The notes under the pieces: generated by a model
The model's database searches: none
The model's input: only the letters and a program-made list of their open reading frames with translations
What the model was told of the DNA's origin: nothing
Made by a program: the position numbers and the translations under genes
Shown: in pieces, positions 37,101 to 48,700 of the stretch
Layout: each line of letters begins with the position of its first letter
Numbering within the stretch: the first letter of the stretch is position 1
From: Colletotrichum lupini
Lineage: Eukaryota; Ascomycota; Sordariomycetes; Glomerellales; Glomerellaceae
DNA: 64,000 nucleotides
Assembly: GCF_023278565.1 (NCBI RefSeq)
Contig: NC_064677.1
Location: 5,518,001-5,582,000, forward strand
Direction: 5' to 3'

Positions 37101-39768
37101 TTAATTAAATTAAAAAAGTAAACTTCTTAATCGTTTTATATTATTATATATAAAAATAAATTATTTAAAAAGGCTCTAGTTTAATTTTAAAAAGTATATA
37201 TATAATTAAAATAAAAATCCGCGCTACTAAGCTCTTATTTCTAATCGGGGCCCTTTTTTTTATATTTTACTTTAATTAGCTCTCTTATAAATCTCTAGAC
37301 TTAATTAGCTTTAAAAAGGACTACTAGGACTAATCGCCCTACCCTATTCTAATACTTATTATTTAAAAAAATATAAGATTTTAAATACTATATTATAAAT
37401 CTTTATAACTTATAAAAAGACGAAGATCCTATTTAAATACTCGTTTTTAATTAGTATTAGTTACTTACTTTATTTATAAGTTAGTAAGTAGTTAAAGAGG
37501 TCCTATAAGATTTTAAAATAAGGTCGGGTTACTCTTTATTCTAAGGTACGTTATAAAATAACTTATTTTATATAAGTAATTATATAGTATTAGTATTTTA
37601 AATAGCTTAGTTTTTTAATCCTTACTCCCCGAGCGGCTAAGACGAGCTTTTTAAGTATTATTAATATAAAATATTTAGATTTAAAGTATTAAAACTAAGC
37701 TATATTTAATTAGTTATTCCTTAATTTATATAAAGAACGTAAGTACTAAGCGCTACGTATTAAAATTATATTAATAAATAAAAACTAATTTCTAAATAGA
37801 AAATAGGATAAATAGGGCTTATATTTTAAAAAAACTAGATTAACCTTTTTCTCGAGCTATTTAATAATAATATTTTTAGATTTATTATTAAACCGAAGGG
37901 TATAGTTAAAACTTAAGTACTAAATATTAGTTTTTTGAAAGAGTATTCTTAATACGACGTTTATATAAAAGTTTTTAATAAAACTAATATTATAAAAAAT
38001 AAAGTACTCTATCTTAGGCCCCTTTAGTTTTATAAAAATATTATATATAATCCTCGTTCTCTTAGTAATAATAAAATAGGAGGCCGTTTTAGAATTTATA
38101 TTTTCTAAACTATTACTTTATTAAATAAAATCCGGTTCTAAAAGTAATTAGTTATTAACGAGGTAAATAGTACTATAATTATTTATAACTATATTTTTAA
38201 AAAAGAAGTATAAGTTAATAAAGGGGATAAAAAAAATAATAAGATTATTATTTTTATTCTTTTTTATATTTAGTTTAGGGAGTAGACTAATGTTAATAAT
38301 TATAATTATAATATTTAAGGGGTAAGTTCCCTTAGAATTCTTTTTATTACTTAAATTATTAGTTTTAATTATTTTTTTAAAGCGACCTTAGTTATTATTA
38401 TTCTATTTTAAAAGGGGTTTTACATAAATCTAACCTTTCTAAATAAGGTTAGTATAGAAGTTAATATACTTTTTTTTAATTTAAATAGGAAATTATTTTT
38501 TAAGTATCGTTACTACCTAGTTAAATATATTTTAACTTTATTTTACTTATTAAAATAAGCTCTATTTTTATATAATTTATTAGTTTTTAATAATAAGTCC
38601 CTTTATAAAGGTAGTTAATAAACGAGTTAAGAATTATTTCGTTCTACTTAGGGGAATTTAAATAATTTATTAATATTACGAATATTATAGGGGTTCGTTT
38701 ATAACTCTTATTATATACTACTTTTTTATATAAAAAGTTATTAAAGATCTTAGTATAATACTTTATATTAAGGATCGCTTTTTTTTTTTTAGTTTAATAA
38801 TTTTAATAAGCTCTTAGTTAGATTAATTTAAAATAAAATAATATATAATTATATAATAAAAGGTTTTTAAAGCAAAGGTCCCCTAGACTTTAAGTAATTT
38901 AAGTTATATTACTTAATAATAAGTTAAAAAGAAGTTTTTAATTTAGGTTAATAAGCTAATACTAGAGTTCGCTTTATTTATAACCGTATTAAATTCTTTT
39001 TTTATAATTATAAATAAACTAGAATTACTTAGTACGTACTTCTATTTAAAAACCTAGATTATAATATAAAAAAAGTAATTTAAAAAATTAATAAGCTCTT
39101 TTTTTATATTTTTTAAGATTCTTTAAATAATTATAAAAGAGATTTAGTAATTTATTAATTCGTACGATCTCTTTTTTATAAATAAGAGATTATTTTAAAC
39201 ACGGTTTATTAAATAAAAGAAGTATATTCTTTAATAAGACGTACTTAATTCGCTATTATAGCCTTTAGTTTTATTAAAATAATTAGTTATTTAATTCGAT
39301 CGTTTCTATTTAAAGATTTAATTATAACCTCGCTTTTTAACTATTTAGTTTATTATTAAATAAACTCCTTAAATTTTTATTCATATTTAATTAAGGCCGT
39401 TTTATATATTTAATCTTAAGTAATATTTCGTATTTTAATATATTCCTTAATTAAAAAAATAGACTTAATAAAGAGTAACGGATTTAATAAAAAAATAAGG
39501 TTATTTAGGTTTAATAAGTCCTAGACGTTTTTTAACTAGGCCTTAACTTATAGAATAAGGTATTATTTAGGCTAACTTTATTAATAATTAAGCTTTTACT
39601 TAAGAATATTAATAGTGTTTTTAAAAAATATTAATTTATTTAAAAATAAGATTAATAAACGTAATAAGGGTTAAATAATATTTTAAAAAAAATATAGTAA
39701 ACTATAGTTTTTAAAAAATAACTTTTTAATAAAAATATAGGGGTTTAAATTAGAACTAAGTTTATAAT
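34102..39768 (-). pseudogene. Outer copia element, Gag to RT segment
   Basis: Minus-strand relics: a copia-type aspartic protease near 38.1 kb, recognisable by an S-T-x-H-L-V-N-like segment, and the reverse-transcriptase C-terminal part near 34.5-35.0 kb. Gag is expected at 38.3-39.7 kb. RIP stops are spread over all frames. I place the family from motif order; exact domain edges are not resolvable by eye. Confidence 0.6.
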
Positions 39769-39950
39769 TATTATAAAGTTGTTATAAAAGTATTAATATA
39801 TATAAAAAGAACGGTTATTTATTAAAAATAGGAAATAAGTACGAAGCTTATTTTAATATAGAGGGTACGAGCGAAGTAGGCTTTAGTAATTATATAACTA
39901 AGGTTACGTAACGTATAGTAAGGTTATAGATAGTTAAAGCTATTATAATA
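39769..39950 (-). repeat. LTR of the outer copia element (right, 5' LTR)
   Basis: 182 bp partner of 20415-20596, slightly less mutated, ending ATTATAATA directly before the AATAC duplication. Confidence 0.85.
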
Positions 39951-40628
39951 AATACTAAATAGTATATAAATATAAGTACTCTCATAGAGGGCGATTCTTA
40001 ATTACCTATTAATTCAATCTATTTTGTAAATAACTTCGAAGTATAATAGGGCTACCAGGAGAAAAAGTAGTGCCGAACATACTGACGCTATTATTTCTAG
40101 CAGTCGATGGGCTGAATTTGGGCCTCATCACATAATACTTCCCATCAGATATAGCCCGTGGAGGGTACTTCTCGTGACGGCAGACCAGAAATGATTGCAA
40201 TTGTGCGAACGCTGGTTACGAGGTGTGCCAGGCTGTGTGGCATGCAACCAGGAGCTCATTGGAAGAGCAATCAATCCAAAATCTTGAGCTAGGCATTCTT
40301 CTCCAAAGGTCAGGCGTATTTCGGATTTGCGGTTTAGTCGTTGCAAATTCCGACGTCCTTCTGCTGGGCCTCATTCGTGCATGTCACTTGCCCACCGTCC
40401 AGGTCGTCTCAAGATCAGGCTATAAGATCTTGCGGCTTATCCCTATGAAGCCAGCTACTTTCGCCGTGAATGCCACTTCGAGACCATAGGCAGTCGGATG
40501 GTTGCGACTTGAGACCGCCCACTTGAGGACAGGAGCATCATCAATTGGAAAGCCTATCGTCCGGGTCCCGAAATTAGACGACGGCATTATCGCACCAAGT
40601 CCGTCGAGGGGCCGCACTTTCCATCTCA

Positions 40629-42556
40629 ATGGCCTCAACATGGAGTCCGATAGACGGTTCCTCTCACGGTCACAGCATGTCGCCGATACCTCTTCGTTCA
40701 TATGGCACAGAAGAACATGACATGCTTGACCGCGACGTATCGCGGAATCTTTTGCATAGAAGCAGCAGTCACAGCAGACCTGGCATCACGCCCACAAGTT
40801 CCTATACACGCCTCAGTCAGCTTTCTGAGATCTTCCACTGCTTGGCAAACCAACGATGAAGAAGAGATTCTACTATTCGGACCCAGGGATGGCTATACTG
40901 TCCTTCATCTACCTCGCCTTAGGAATATTGGTGGTTTCCCATGAATCCATCTCTTGGTATCTCGGTGTCGGTAACAACCAGCTCATTGTCGTCGGATTCC
41001 TGCTCAGCATCACGAGTTTATGCTTAGGCAGCGTCGCGCCGATCCTGTTCATTCTCATAGAGGCCAGATTTGGCAAGTCCACTATCCAGAACTACGACGG
41101 GCTTCTGCGCAACAAGCCTACTGCCTCGAGACTTGGTATGTCTTGGAGAGTGGCACTCATCCTCATGTTGGCTCTTCCAATTGCTCTCAGCGTCGCGTAC
41201 AAGACCTTCACTGGTGGCGAGAGTCAGATGGAGATCGACAGCTTTGACTACATCTCCAATAAGACCTATTATGGCATGTTCCAGCCGCCTGGCATACTTT
41301 CGTTCAACGGCGTCTCTGGGTTTCTCAACGCAGCCACGGCTTTTCGGGAAGCCACAAAACTCAGCTCAAATGGCTCTGAGCCACCTTTTCCAACACTGCC
41401 GAGCACATATGGCTACAATATCTTACTGTTGAATGTAACAAGCGCCGCGGCGCTTGATACTATCCAGGCATTTTATGTGATCGCAATACAGGAGCGTCTC
41501 GCAATAGGTGAATCATGGACCATCACTGCACCGGTGACAGGGACAGTAGCCACCTTCAATAAGATGATGGACTCGGATCGACAGACATTCGAAAGCGACT
41601 TCGTGTCTCATTTCCTGAACAGAAACGCCTGGGGTTTCGATACCAAAGACATGTTCAACGGGTGGTCACTCACACTCACGAACCGGAAATCTGACTCGGA
41701 TCAATCGATACAGTATATTGGACTGGAACCAACCAACCCGGAATGTGAGTCCATTTCCAAACATGTCTGTCTGTACAACACCTACCGGCAACAATGCAAC
41801 GGAACTTGATCAGTCACACAAGGCCGTTTTCAGCTGCTGAGCGGCCGTTGCGACGATGAAATTTTGGCTTGACCTCAGCAACTTCCATTTACATTCACAT
41901 ATCTCGCACTGGGTCTTGGTACATGCCCCCCTTAATAGAAATGCTAGGCCCATTCTGCGGAAACAACAAAACATGTAATAGAGGCATTCAGTCCCGTTGG
42001 ATGCAGCCATATATGGCCACATCGGTCGCTGCGATGCTGTGGTCAAGGAACGCAGTCATGAAAGGCTCGGGGGCCTTTCAACTCGGAAGAGTTCAATGTG
42101 AGTTCTATGCCCTCGGAGTTGAAAAATGAGACCAAGGTACCGTACAAAGACGTCCGAGTCAAGTACAGAGTCCATCAAGCCGAGCAGATCATATTCTATA
42201 ACAGACCAACGTTACGGAAATCACCTGGGCTATATCTGGTGCTTGCCATCCAGTCATTCTTGATAGTCATCATCCTGGGACTATCTTCCATGCGTCACTC
42301 GGAGCCCCTGGGCAAGGGATTCGGCCTCGTCTCGACCTTTTCGGGAATCGACAGTCAGAGCCTGAGCAGCTTGGCGGGAGCATCTCTTCCAGGGGAGCTT
42401 TCGCGGCCTCTCAAGCTTACAATGTCTCACGTTCAAACTGGCGGCACAAACACGATACAGTGTCGTGCAGGAACATCTTCAGAAGGGCGTAGGCGAAATG
42501 GGAAGCTAACTAGGAACGTTGTTAATCACCGAGGTGAGCATAACAAGTATTGGTAA
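40629..42556 (+). pseudogene. Decayed gene for a large fungal multi-pass membrane protein of unknown function
   Basis: The longest open part (40856-41809) encodes two to three membrane segments (SDPGMAILSFIYLALGIL; IVVGFLLSITSLCL; ALILMLALPIALSVAYKTF) and a long glycosylatable extracellular part. This continues a serine-rich N-terminal piece in another frame (40629-40850). Downstream, homologous sequence goes on after TGA codons at 41807-41809 and 41870-41872, both where the family as I recall it has tryptophan. Frame changes near 41915 and 42080 lead into a last segment with a C-terminal membrane helix (LYLVLAIQSFLIVIILGL) and the GKGFGLVS and LAGASLPGEL motifs. Two stops plus about three frame changes indicate a pseudogene. 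It lies just outside the RIP-mutated nest. The family is common in Pezizomycotina but has no known role. Confidence 0.72.
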
Positions 42557-42682
42557 GCAAATATATGCATCTTTTAGCATTATCCCATCAACCAGGAGTA
42601 TAGATTGCATTGACAAACCAGTTTCAAGCCTTCAGTCTTTCTCTAAATCTGCTCAATTTGCATCTTTTTCACAGGTAGATAT

Positions 42683-42742
42683 GTGATGGTCTTTTTCCGG
42701 CTTGACAGGCGTAAGAGATCGATTTCAATGGGATGAGGCTCA
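42683..42742 (+). repeat. Relic of the family A 5' end, little mutated
   Basis: GTGATGGTCTTTTTCCGGC and the following 40 bp align without gaps to the first 58 bp of family A copy 1. About 42 of 57 positions match and most differences are transitions. It keeps C and G where the nested copies have T and A. The match starts at the element's terminus and fades after about 60 bp. It lies about 130 bp past the membrane-protein pseudogene. Confidence 0.6.
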
Positions 42743-45700
42743 CATGTGAGTATAAGAGAAGGTTAGGTTGATGTAAGATCTATGACTCCCTCTTACAAAG
42801 TATCTACATGTATGTATGTGTATCAATCCTACAAAGTATTTGATGAGATAAAGCCATTAGCTTTCCTCAGTTTTTCCAGAACTTGGACACATCACAACGG
42901 ACATGACAGTCATGTGTATTGCGGAAATTGGCACCTCAAATCGTTCAAGTCAATAACAACATTGATTGTAGAGCGCCTGCGAAAAGAAGTCTGAGGATCA
43001 GGTATCCGGGGTATCGAAAGAGGACGCAATTAAGAAGGCAATAGACGCCGGGGCTGGGGCTCATCGCAAAAAAGACTGACCAAGGTAACGCAACAGGAAC
43101 AACCAGGCATTCCACCGACTACAAGACTTCTCTCCCTTCTTTGATGTCTGACCTCAACCTACAAGGTGCACTGAGATCCTACCTGGCCAGAAAGCAAGAC
43201 CACATGTAGCCAAAACCAAGGCTTTCTCACAGTAGTCTTCGACGAAATTCCATCCACGCCAAGCCTCAAGGCGAGCTCACCAAGGCAGGCATCCGCAAAG
43301 ACTCGGTCGTCTGACTTATCTTCCTTTCATACGGCAGACAAGACCGGGTTCTCGACTCTGCACCTTCCCGGGATAGCACCACGCCACGAGTTCCCAAAGA
43401 GCAATTCACCCTTTCGAGAAGACATCTTGATTCAGGTTCCAACACAAGAAGTCGTCAGCTGTTCGCATTCAAGCACGGCACAGAAGTAGCTGGCCGTAGG
43501 CAGTCGAATCGGAGGATTTGATCCTGAGCCCTACAAACCCTGAAGCTGAAGGAGAGCGGCCGTAGCTCTGGTCCGGCACTTTGCTGTTAGTATCTCATTG
43601 GCGAGTATGATGTACCGGCGGCCAAGTGAGGTGCCTGAGATGCGGGCGTGGCAAGTCCAGGGCCTCGTTCTCTTGGACCAACATCGGGCGTTCCACGGTA
43701 CGTGGGATCGTCAACTTGGTCCTGGCAATTTCACATCAGCGTATTCGGATTGTCATCGCTGTGGAGGAGCAGATGGTGCTTCGCTGCATGCTTGGAGTAC
43801 GAGGCGGCAAAGTTGCAGATGAGAAGGCTGCTGCTATAAGTCTCTCGGTCCAACCAGCAGACATCAAAGTGCCATACCGCCAGTAGTCGAATCTTGAGCC
43901 GCAGGTCTCGCGACAAACGACAGCCAATGAAGCCAATATCGCAACGAGCCGGATCAGTGGACATCCGTGACCTTGCTGAATGATCTTCGTTGCAGTTGGG
44001 ATGCAGTAGGCAAAAGTCTGGGGGTGGCCGCGTTGGAGGGGCCGAACTCATTTGAACGTCCCAAGAATCGCCAAAAAGGCAAAGCGTGTGCATCAAAAGA
44101 TAGAGAGCAGGGTTTGGACGACGACCCGTCGTTTGAGCGTGGTCCCGAAATTGGTTCTTTCGCGTAACGGCAGGGCGGTACTGCAACGTCGACAACAACC
44201 CCCAGTTCACAGCAAGGTCCCCGCCAGGACCGGAGAATTTGGACCGCCCTTCGGTCTGGGATCTGGACCGTCTCATTGGAAACCACAGATTGACGACAAT
44301 ACTTCTGTCACAAGTCAAAGGATTTCACGGGACGCGTTTCGTTCTTACCCCAGAAAAGCCATAGACATTTGAGGGGTGTTCGCCACACCAGTAGCTCCTG
44401 AACCGAAAGCCAGATTGCCATATGAGGAAGCGAGCTGATGCCGTCGCCAACTTTGGAGGGTTCGGCATGCAGGCACAGCACAGCCACGATACGTTAGTGA
44501 AAGGAGAACGATAGGCAAGCATTTTTGACAGGTCAAAGTCACCTCACTAATAAAGAGAGCCCGAGCAGGGATGCCATGCGCCATTCGGTGGCTTGTTGAC
44601 TGGTATCCGCAGGCACAACGGTTGTGCCATTTGCTGATCCACATCGAAGATCTCCTTTCTTACATCCAGTCAAGCCGACGATTCGGGCACTACTTGGTTC
44701 TACTGAGTCTTTGGGTACTAGGTTTGAGTTATTCGCCGGCACTTGTGTAGTCTCCTCTCGATCCGGGCGAATGGCCAGTGTGTCGGCGCTCGAGGGAATA
44801 CAGAGCGCATACGGTCTTGTAACTGGGTCAAGATTGATGTGTAGGAGGTTGGAGATGAGGAGCGAGAGTTAAGTTAGAAAGCGCCGGCCAAAATATTCAT
44901 GTCAACGCGGTACCAAAGTTGATTCCATAATGCTTGCTGGGTTTACTCGCTGCAGGCACCGTATGCCAACACAAACGATGCAAGTATGCGCTGTTGAGGG
45001 CAAGCCTGGTGTTCCGTTCGGCGCAAGCGGTGGTCGATCAGTGTCCCGCCAATTTTGTGACAAGGGTTGTTAATTGAGGCGACAAGTAGCCAATAACGAC
45101 GAGTCAACGCTCATCTCTGGCCTGTCTGCCTCTAATCATTGACTGTCATCATGTAAAGATCGATCCATAGAAATCTCAGCTGAGCAGCACACTCGACTTG
45201 AGGCCGTGGTGCAGATGGTTTTGTCCAGTATTGCAATGATGAAGTGCGTTGTGAGAGGGACGGAACGCTGCCGCCAAGGAATCCAAGCGCGTACTCGTAT
45301 TGCCGAAATGTGTGAACGGCTGGCTGCAGACAAAATGCTGACTCTCAGCCTCGATTTCCTTTCGCGATGTCTTGCTTTTTCTTTGCCGTTGCCGCTCCTG
45401 CGAACTGAGGAACGGCCCTGGGCATTAAAGGCATCCAACGGCCAGCGCTGGCGGATTTGATAATGGCTGTCGGTTGCATTGAACGCGCGAGACCGTGTCT
45501 TGGCTAGGCAGCTCGTGGCGTTGTCCCCGAAGAAGCCGCCCGTTTCTGGGTCTTTGGGATGAGCGTTAGGAGGGCATCTAATATAGACGGGGATCCATGA
45601 TTGTGGCGCGGCCTGTCGCCCTAAGAGGTTACGTCCAGTGTCCGTGAGTAGCATTCGGTGCGTCATCCATCAACAAGGTCAACTTTTTAATAGAGATTGG

Positions 45701-48700
45701 CCAGGGGGCAAGGTAGCTCTCAGCAAAACGAGTTCGCGTGCCCTTGGGAGCGGGTTTCTCCCGGGAGAAGTGGGGGAAACAACGGTGTTCTGGGCTTCGA
45801 GGCTTGAGATATGAGTCGGCCGCACTGCCAGCTCCAAAGCATCAAGGATAAGACGATTGGTATGCCAAAGATTTCGAGAGCAATCGAAAAGACAAGTCGG
45901 GGTGCGGTGCGGCGTTGAAAAAGTTTGCAAGGGCCGAGACAGCTGAAGAGTATACACTCCGAGAGAAAAGTATTTCCCTCGCGGAGCTCATGAACGACTA
46001 GCCCTGGCTAGCGTCCTGTCTGTCTCTCCAAAAATCGAGCCGCCCGAGTCAAGAAGGAGAGGGAGGTGGCACAGACGATGATTTGACGGCTGCCAATATG
46101 ACGAATTGCTGATGACAAGACCAGGACGGCTGAAGGATTGCTGCTAAAAGCCTGGGACCACGGAGGGCTTTCCCTAGCCTAGCGGCGAAGCCAGGTGCCA
46201 GTGGAGAGCAGGCCAGGATGGCGACCAGCAGTCCCGGGGGGCATATCAAGCTGTGTCTAACTTTGATGCTAAGGCGACTCGGGTGCAGGGATGCGCGGCA
46301 CACCTTTTCAAGCACTGCACCACAACTTGGCATCTTGGATGGTCTCTTGCTAATTTCCCTTCCAAGGTTGAGATGCAGCAGCACACATGGCCGGGAAAAC
46401 AACCGAATTCTGATGTTGCTTTGGGGCCGCAGAATGCCTGCATGTCAGCCTGCTCTCCTTTCCGAGGTGTCCTTGGGCCTTTTGGTCGCGAGGTATCCGT
46501 ATATTGTATCTATGACAATTGCCATCCTATTGATGACCCCCCTGAAAGAGGAAACGGGCAAAGGCCATCTTCACAAATTCGTCAGGCCTGGGAAGTCGTC
46601 CGGAGCGCATGCAGGGGAGCTTCAAAAGACATTTGATTTGCAATCCCGCGGCCGGGCTCGCCAGGCACGCCGACAGCCAGGGGTATGATTGACAAATGGG
46701 GCAGCCTAGTTCATGTTTTGCCGGGGCTCCGGATCGCCTTTCTTTGGTATCTTGAGTTATTTGCTGTCGCCGACAACCTGTATCCGTACATGGTGGTGCG
46801 GTTGCTACCCGAAGGACGCAGCGAGCAGCCATAAACACGCGTATATCGATATTCGTGGAAACGCCTCACCCTTGCTTGGCAGTCTTTCCAGCCTCTAGAC
46901 TCCGATGCGACTTCTGCTGTGCCTCCGTTCTCCGAGCGTGTTCTGTTGATATGCGATCGCAAGGCCCGAAGATACATAGATAACAGTGGGGGCGCCATGG
47001 GACATTATTGCTGCTGCATTGCAACATGGTCCGTATCAAGGCAGAGCGACAACGGGATGCATGGTACCTTGTACGACTCCTATTGCGCCCTGATGGTGTT
47101 TACCAGGTCTTGGCGGCATCGACACGAGAGAAGCGCATGCGGAGCCTACAGAGACAAGTCATAATTGTTAGCACTGAGGCTGGTGATGTAGTTTGTGCTC
47201 ATCATGTTCGAAATAAACAGCGGTTGTGGGAATGTGGGAGAGCCTAGGGGATCGTTGATGGAGTATCTTTTTGCTTGGGGTGCGGCATACCGATTTGGGG
47301 CGCCACTTTTGACTTGCAAGTGGAGCGGAGCCTAAGTGCAATGGGCCATGGGCATTGCAATTGGGATGGAACGATGGGCGATCGAAGATCCAACAATGCT
47401 GGTGCAACCGAATTCTGATTATGGGCCGGAGCAGCAGTAGGATGCAAATCTGTTAAGCGATCCTTCGCTTGGAAGACTGCTTTGTAATAATTTGTATTGT
47501 GTCTGCCCAAAACTCATAGCCGGTACGCGCCGCAGGATGATGAAGCTGCTTCTCTGATATCTGTATCCGGTTCTCCTGTCGCATGGCTCATAATTAGCAC
47601 CTCAGGCGGAGGCAAGCGGATCTAAATTCTTCATCCATAACTTCGGGTCTGGTATCCGAGCAACGGCATGGCCTCCGTGTGTATTAAGTTGGCGTTGATG
47701 GCGTTTGGAATGTAAGTGGACGAGAAAGGCCGGTGTCGAATGTTGATAGATCGTCATGTGCTCGACAATAATACTGGACTGTCCACTCTGGGATGTGTCT
47801 TCATCTCGATTGTATTCCTGGCGTTATGGCGTTGTGTAACTGTGGTCTGCCAACCGGGATAAATGCCGTCGAAGGCCTTTGGCGGTGTTTCCAGGACCTA
47901 TGATATCCACCTTTGTTGTGCATCCCGTTGGTAGTCTTGGCGGTCGAGTGGGACTGTGCAAGGAATGGGACGCCAACAACAGGCACCGCCAGGCAGGATG
48001 GGGAATTGGAGTCTTTGGAGATGGGGATTTCGGTCCACCAGTCTATGCCGGTAGGGTCGCAAGCAGGCGGGCATCTGTGGTCCTCCTGGCTGGCTTCGGC
48101 CGTCGTCTCATGCAAAAGAGGGAAAACCATGGCAGAGGCGATCGAAAGAGTGGGACAGGTCGTGCTTGCGGCTTGCCAACCAGGTTAGAAAGGCACTCCC
48201 GTCGATAGATCATGGCAGCGCGTCCGAAGGTCCGGCCGATGGGCAGAAAGAAGGAGTTGGGGAGGAAACACCTGTTTCGTGCGTGACCCAATTGAGCCAT
48301 GATGCGAACAGATTCGAGAATTCGTGCCATAATTACCGAGCTAGCTACGCATCAGCGGTCTCTGCTATTCTTGCTGAATCATATGTGTTGACATTGGTAA
48401 GTTGTTGCCGTGAGGAATCCGAGCTGGCCATTGACTGGCATGTGGATGACCGATGATGAGCTGCCTGTGGGCACTGGGGGATGGGATAGGATTGTGAATG
48501 TTGGAACGGTAGGCATTGGACCGTGCATAAGATGACGGATAGCCCATACACAGTAGACGTTGGATGGCACCGTTTTGGTCGCAATGCTGTTCGTCCGTAC
48601 CTAACCCCGTACACAGGGAGATGAAGGAGGTTCGTCGGTCCGTTTTTAATGTCCTTGAGTAAGGTAAGGAAGGAACACTGCTTCAGCCTACCTCCCTTAC

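Larger units (their letters stand above)
20415..39950 (-). mobile_element. Outer Ty1/copia retrotransposon hosting nested insertions
   Basis: Direct repeats of exactly 182 bp lie at both ends, flanked by the 5-bp duplication AATAC (20410-20414 and 39951-39955). The element's own sequence is in three pieces: 20597-20773, 21907-23678 and 34102-39768. Together with the LTRs these total about 8.0 kb; the rest is later insertions. Minus-strand translation, ignoring stops, shows a copia-type protease near 38.1 kb and the C-terminal end of reverse transcriptase near 34.6 kb, ending in the R-P-D-V motif. This gives Gag-protease-integrase-RT order and minus orientation. RIP has destroyed all coding capacity. 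Confidence 0.82.

Noticed and set aside
41807..41872. Explaining the two TGA stops in the membrane-protein gene by RIP
   Set aside because: The implied changes are TGG to TGA, in CpC rather than the preferred CpA context, and the surrounding sequence has normal GC.
45136..45666. 176-codon minus-strand open frame
   Set aside because: Basic, low-information translation without any recognisable motif, and comparable frames on the opposite strand.
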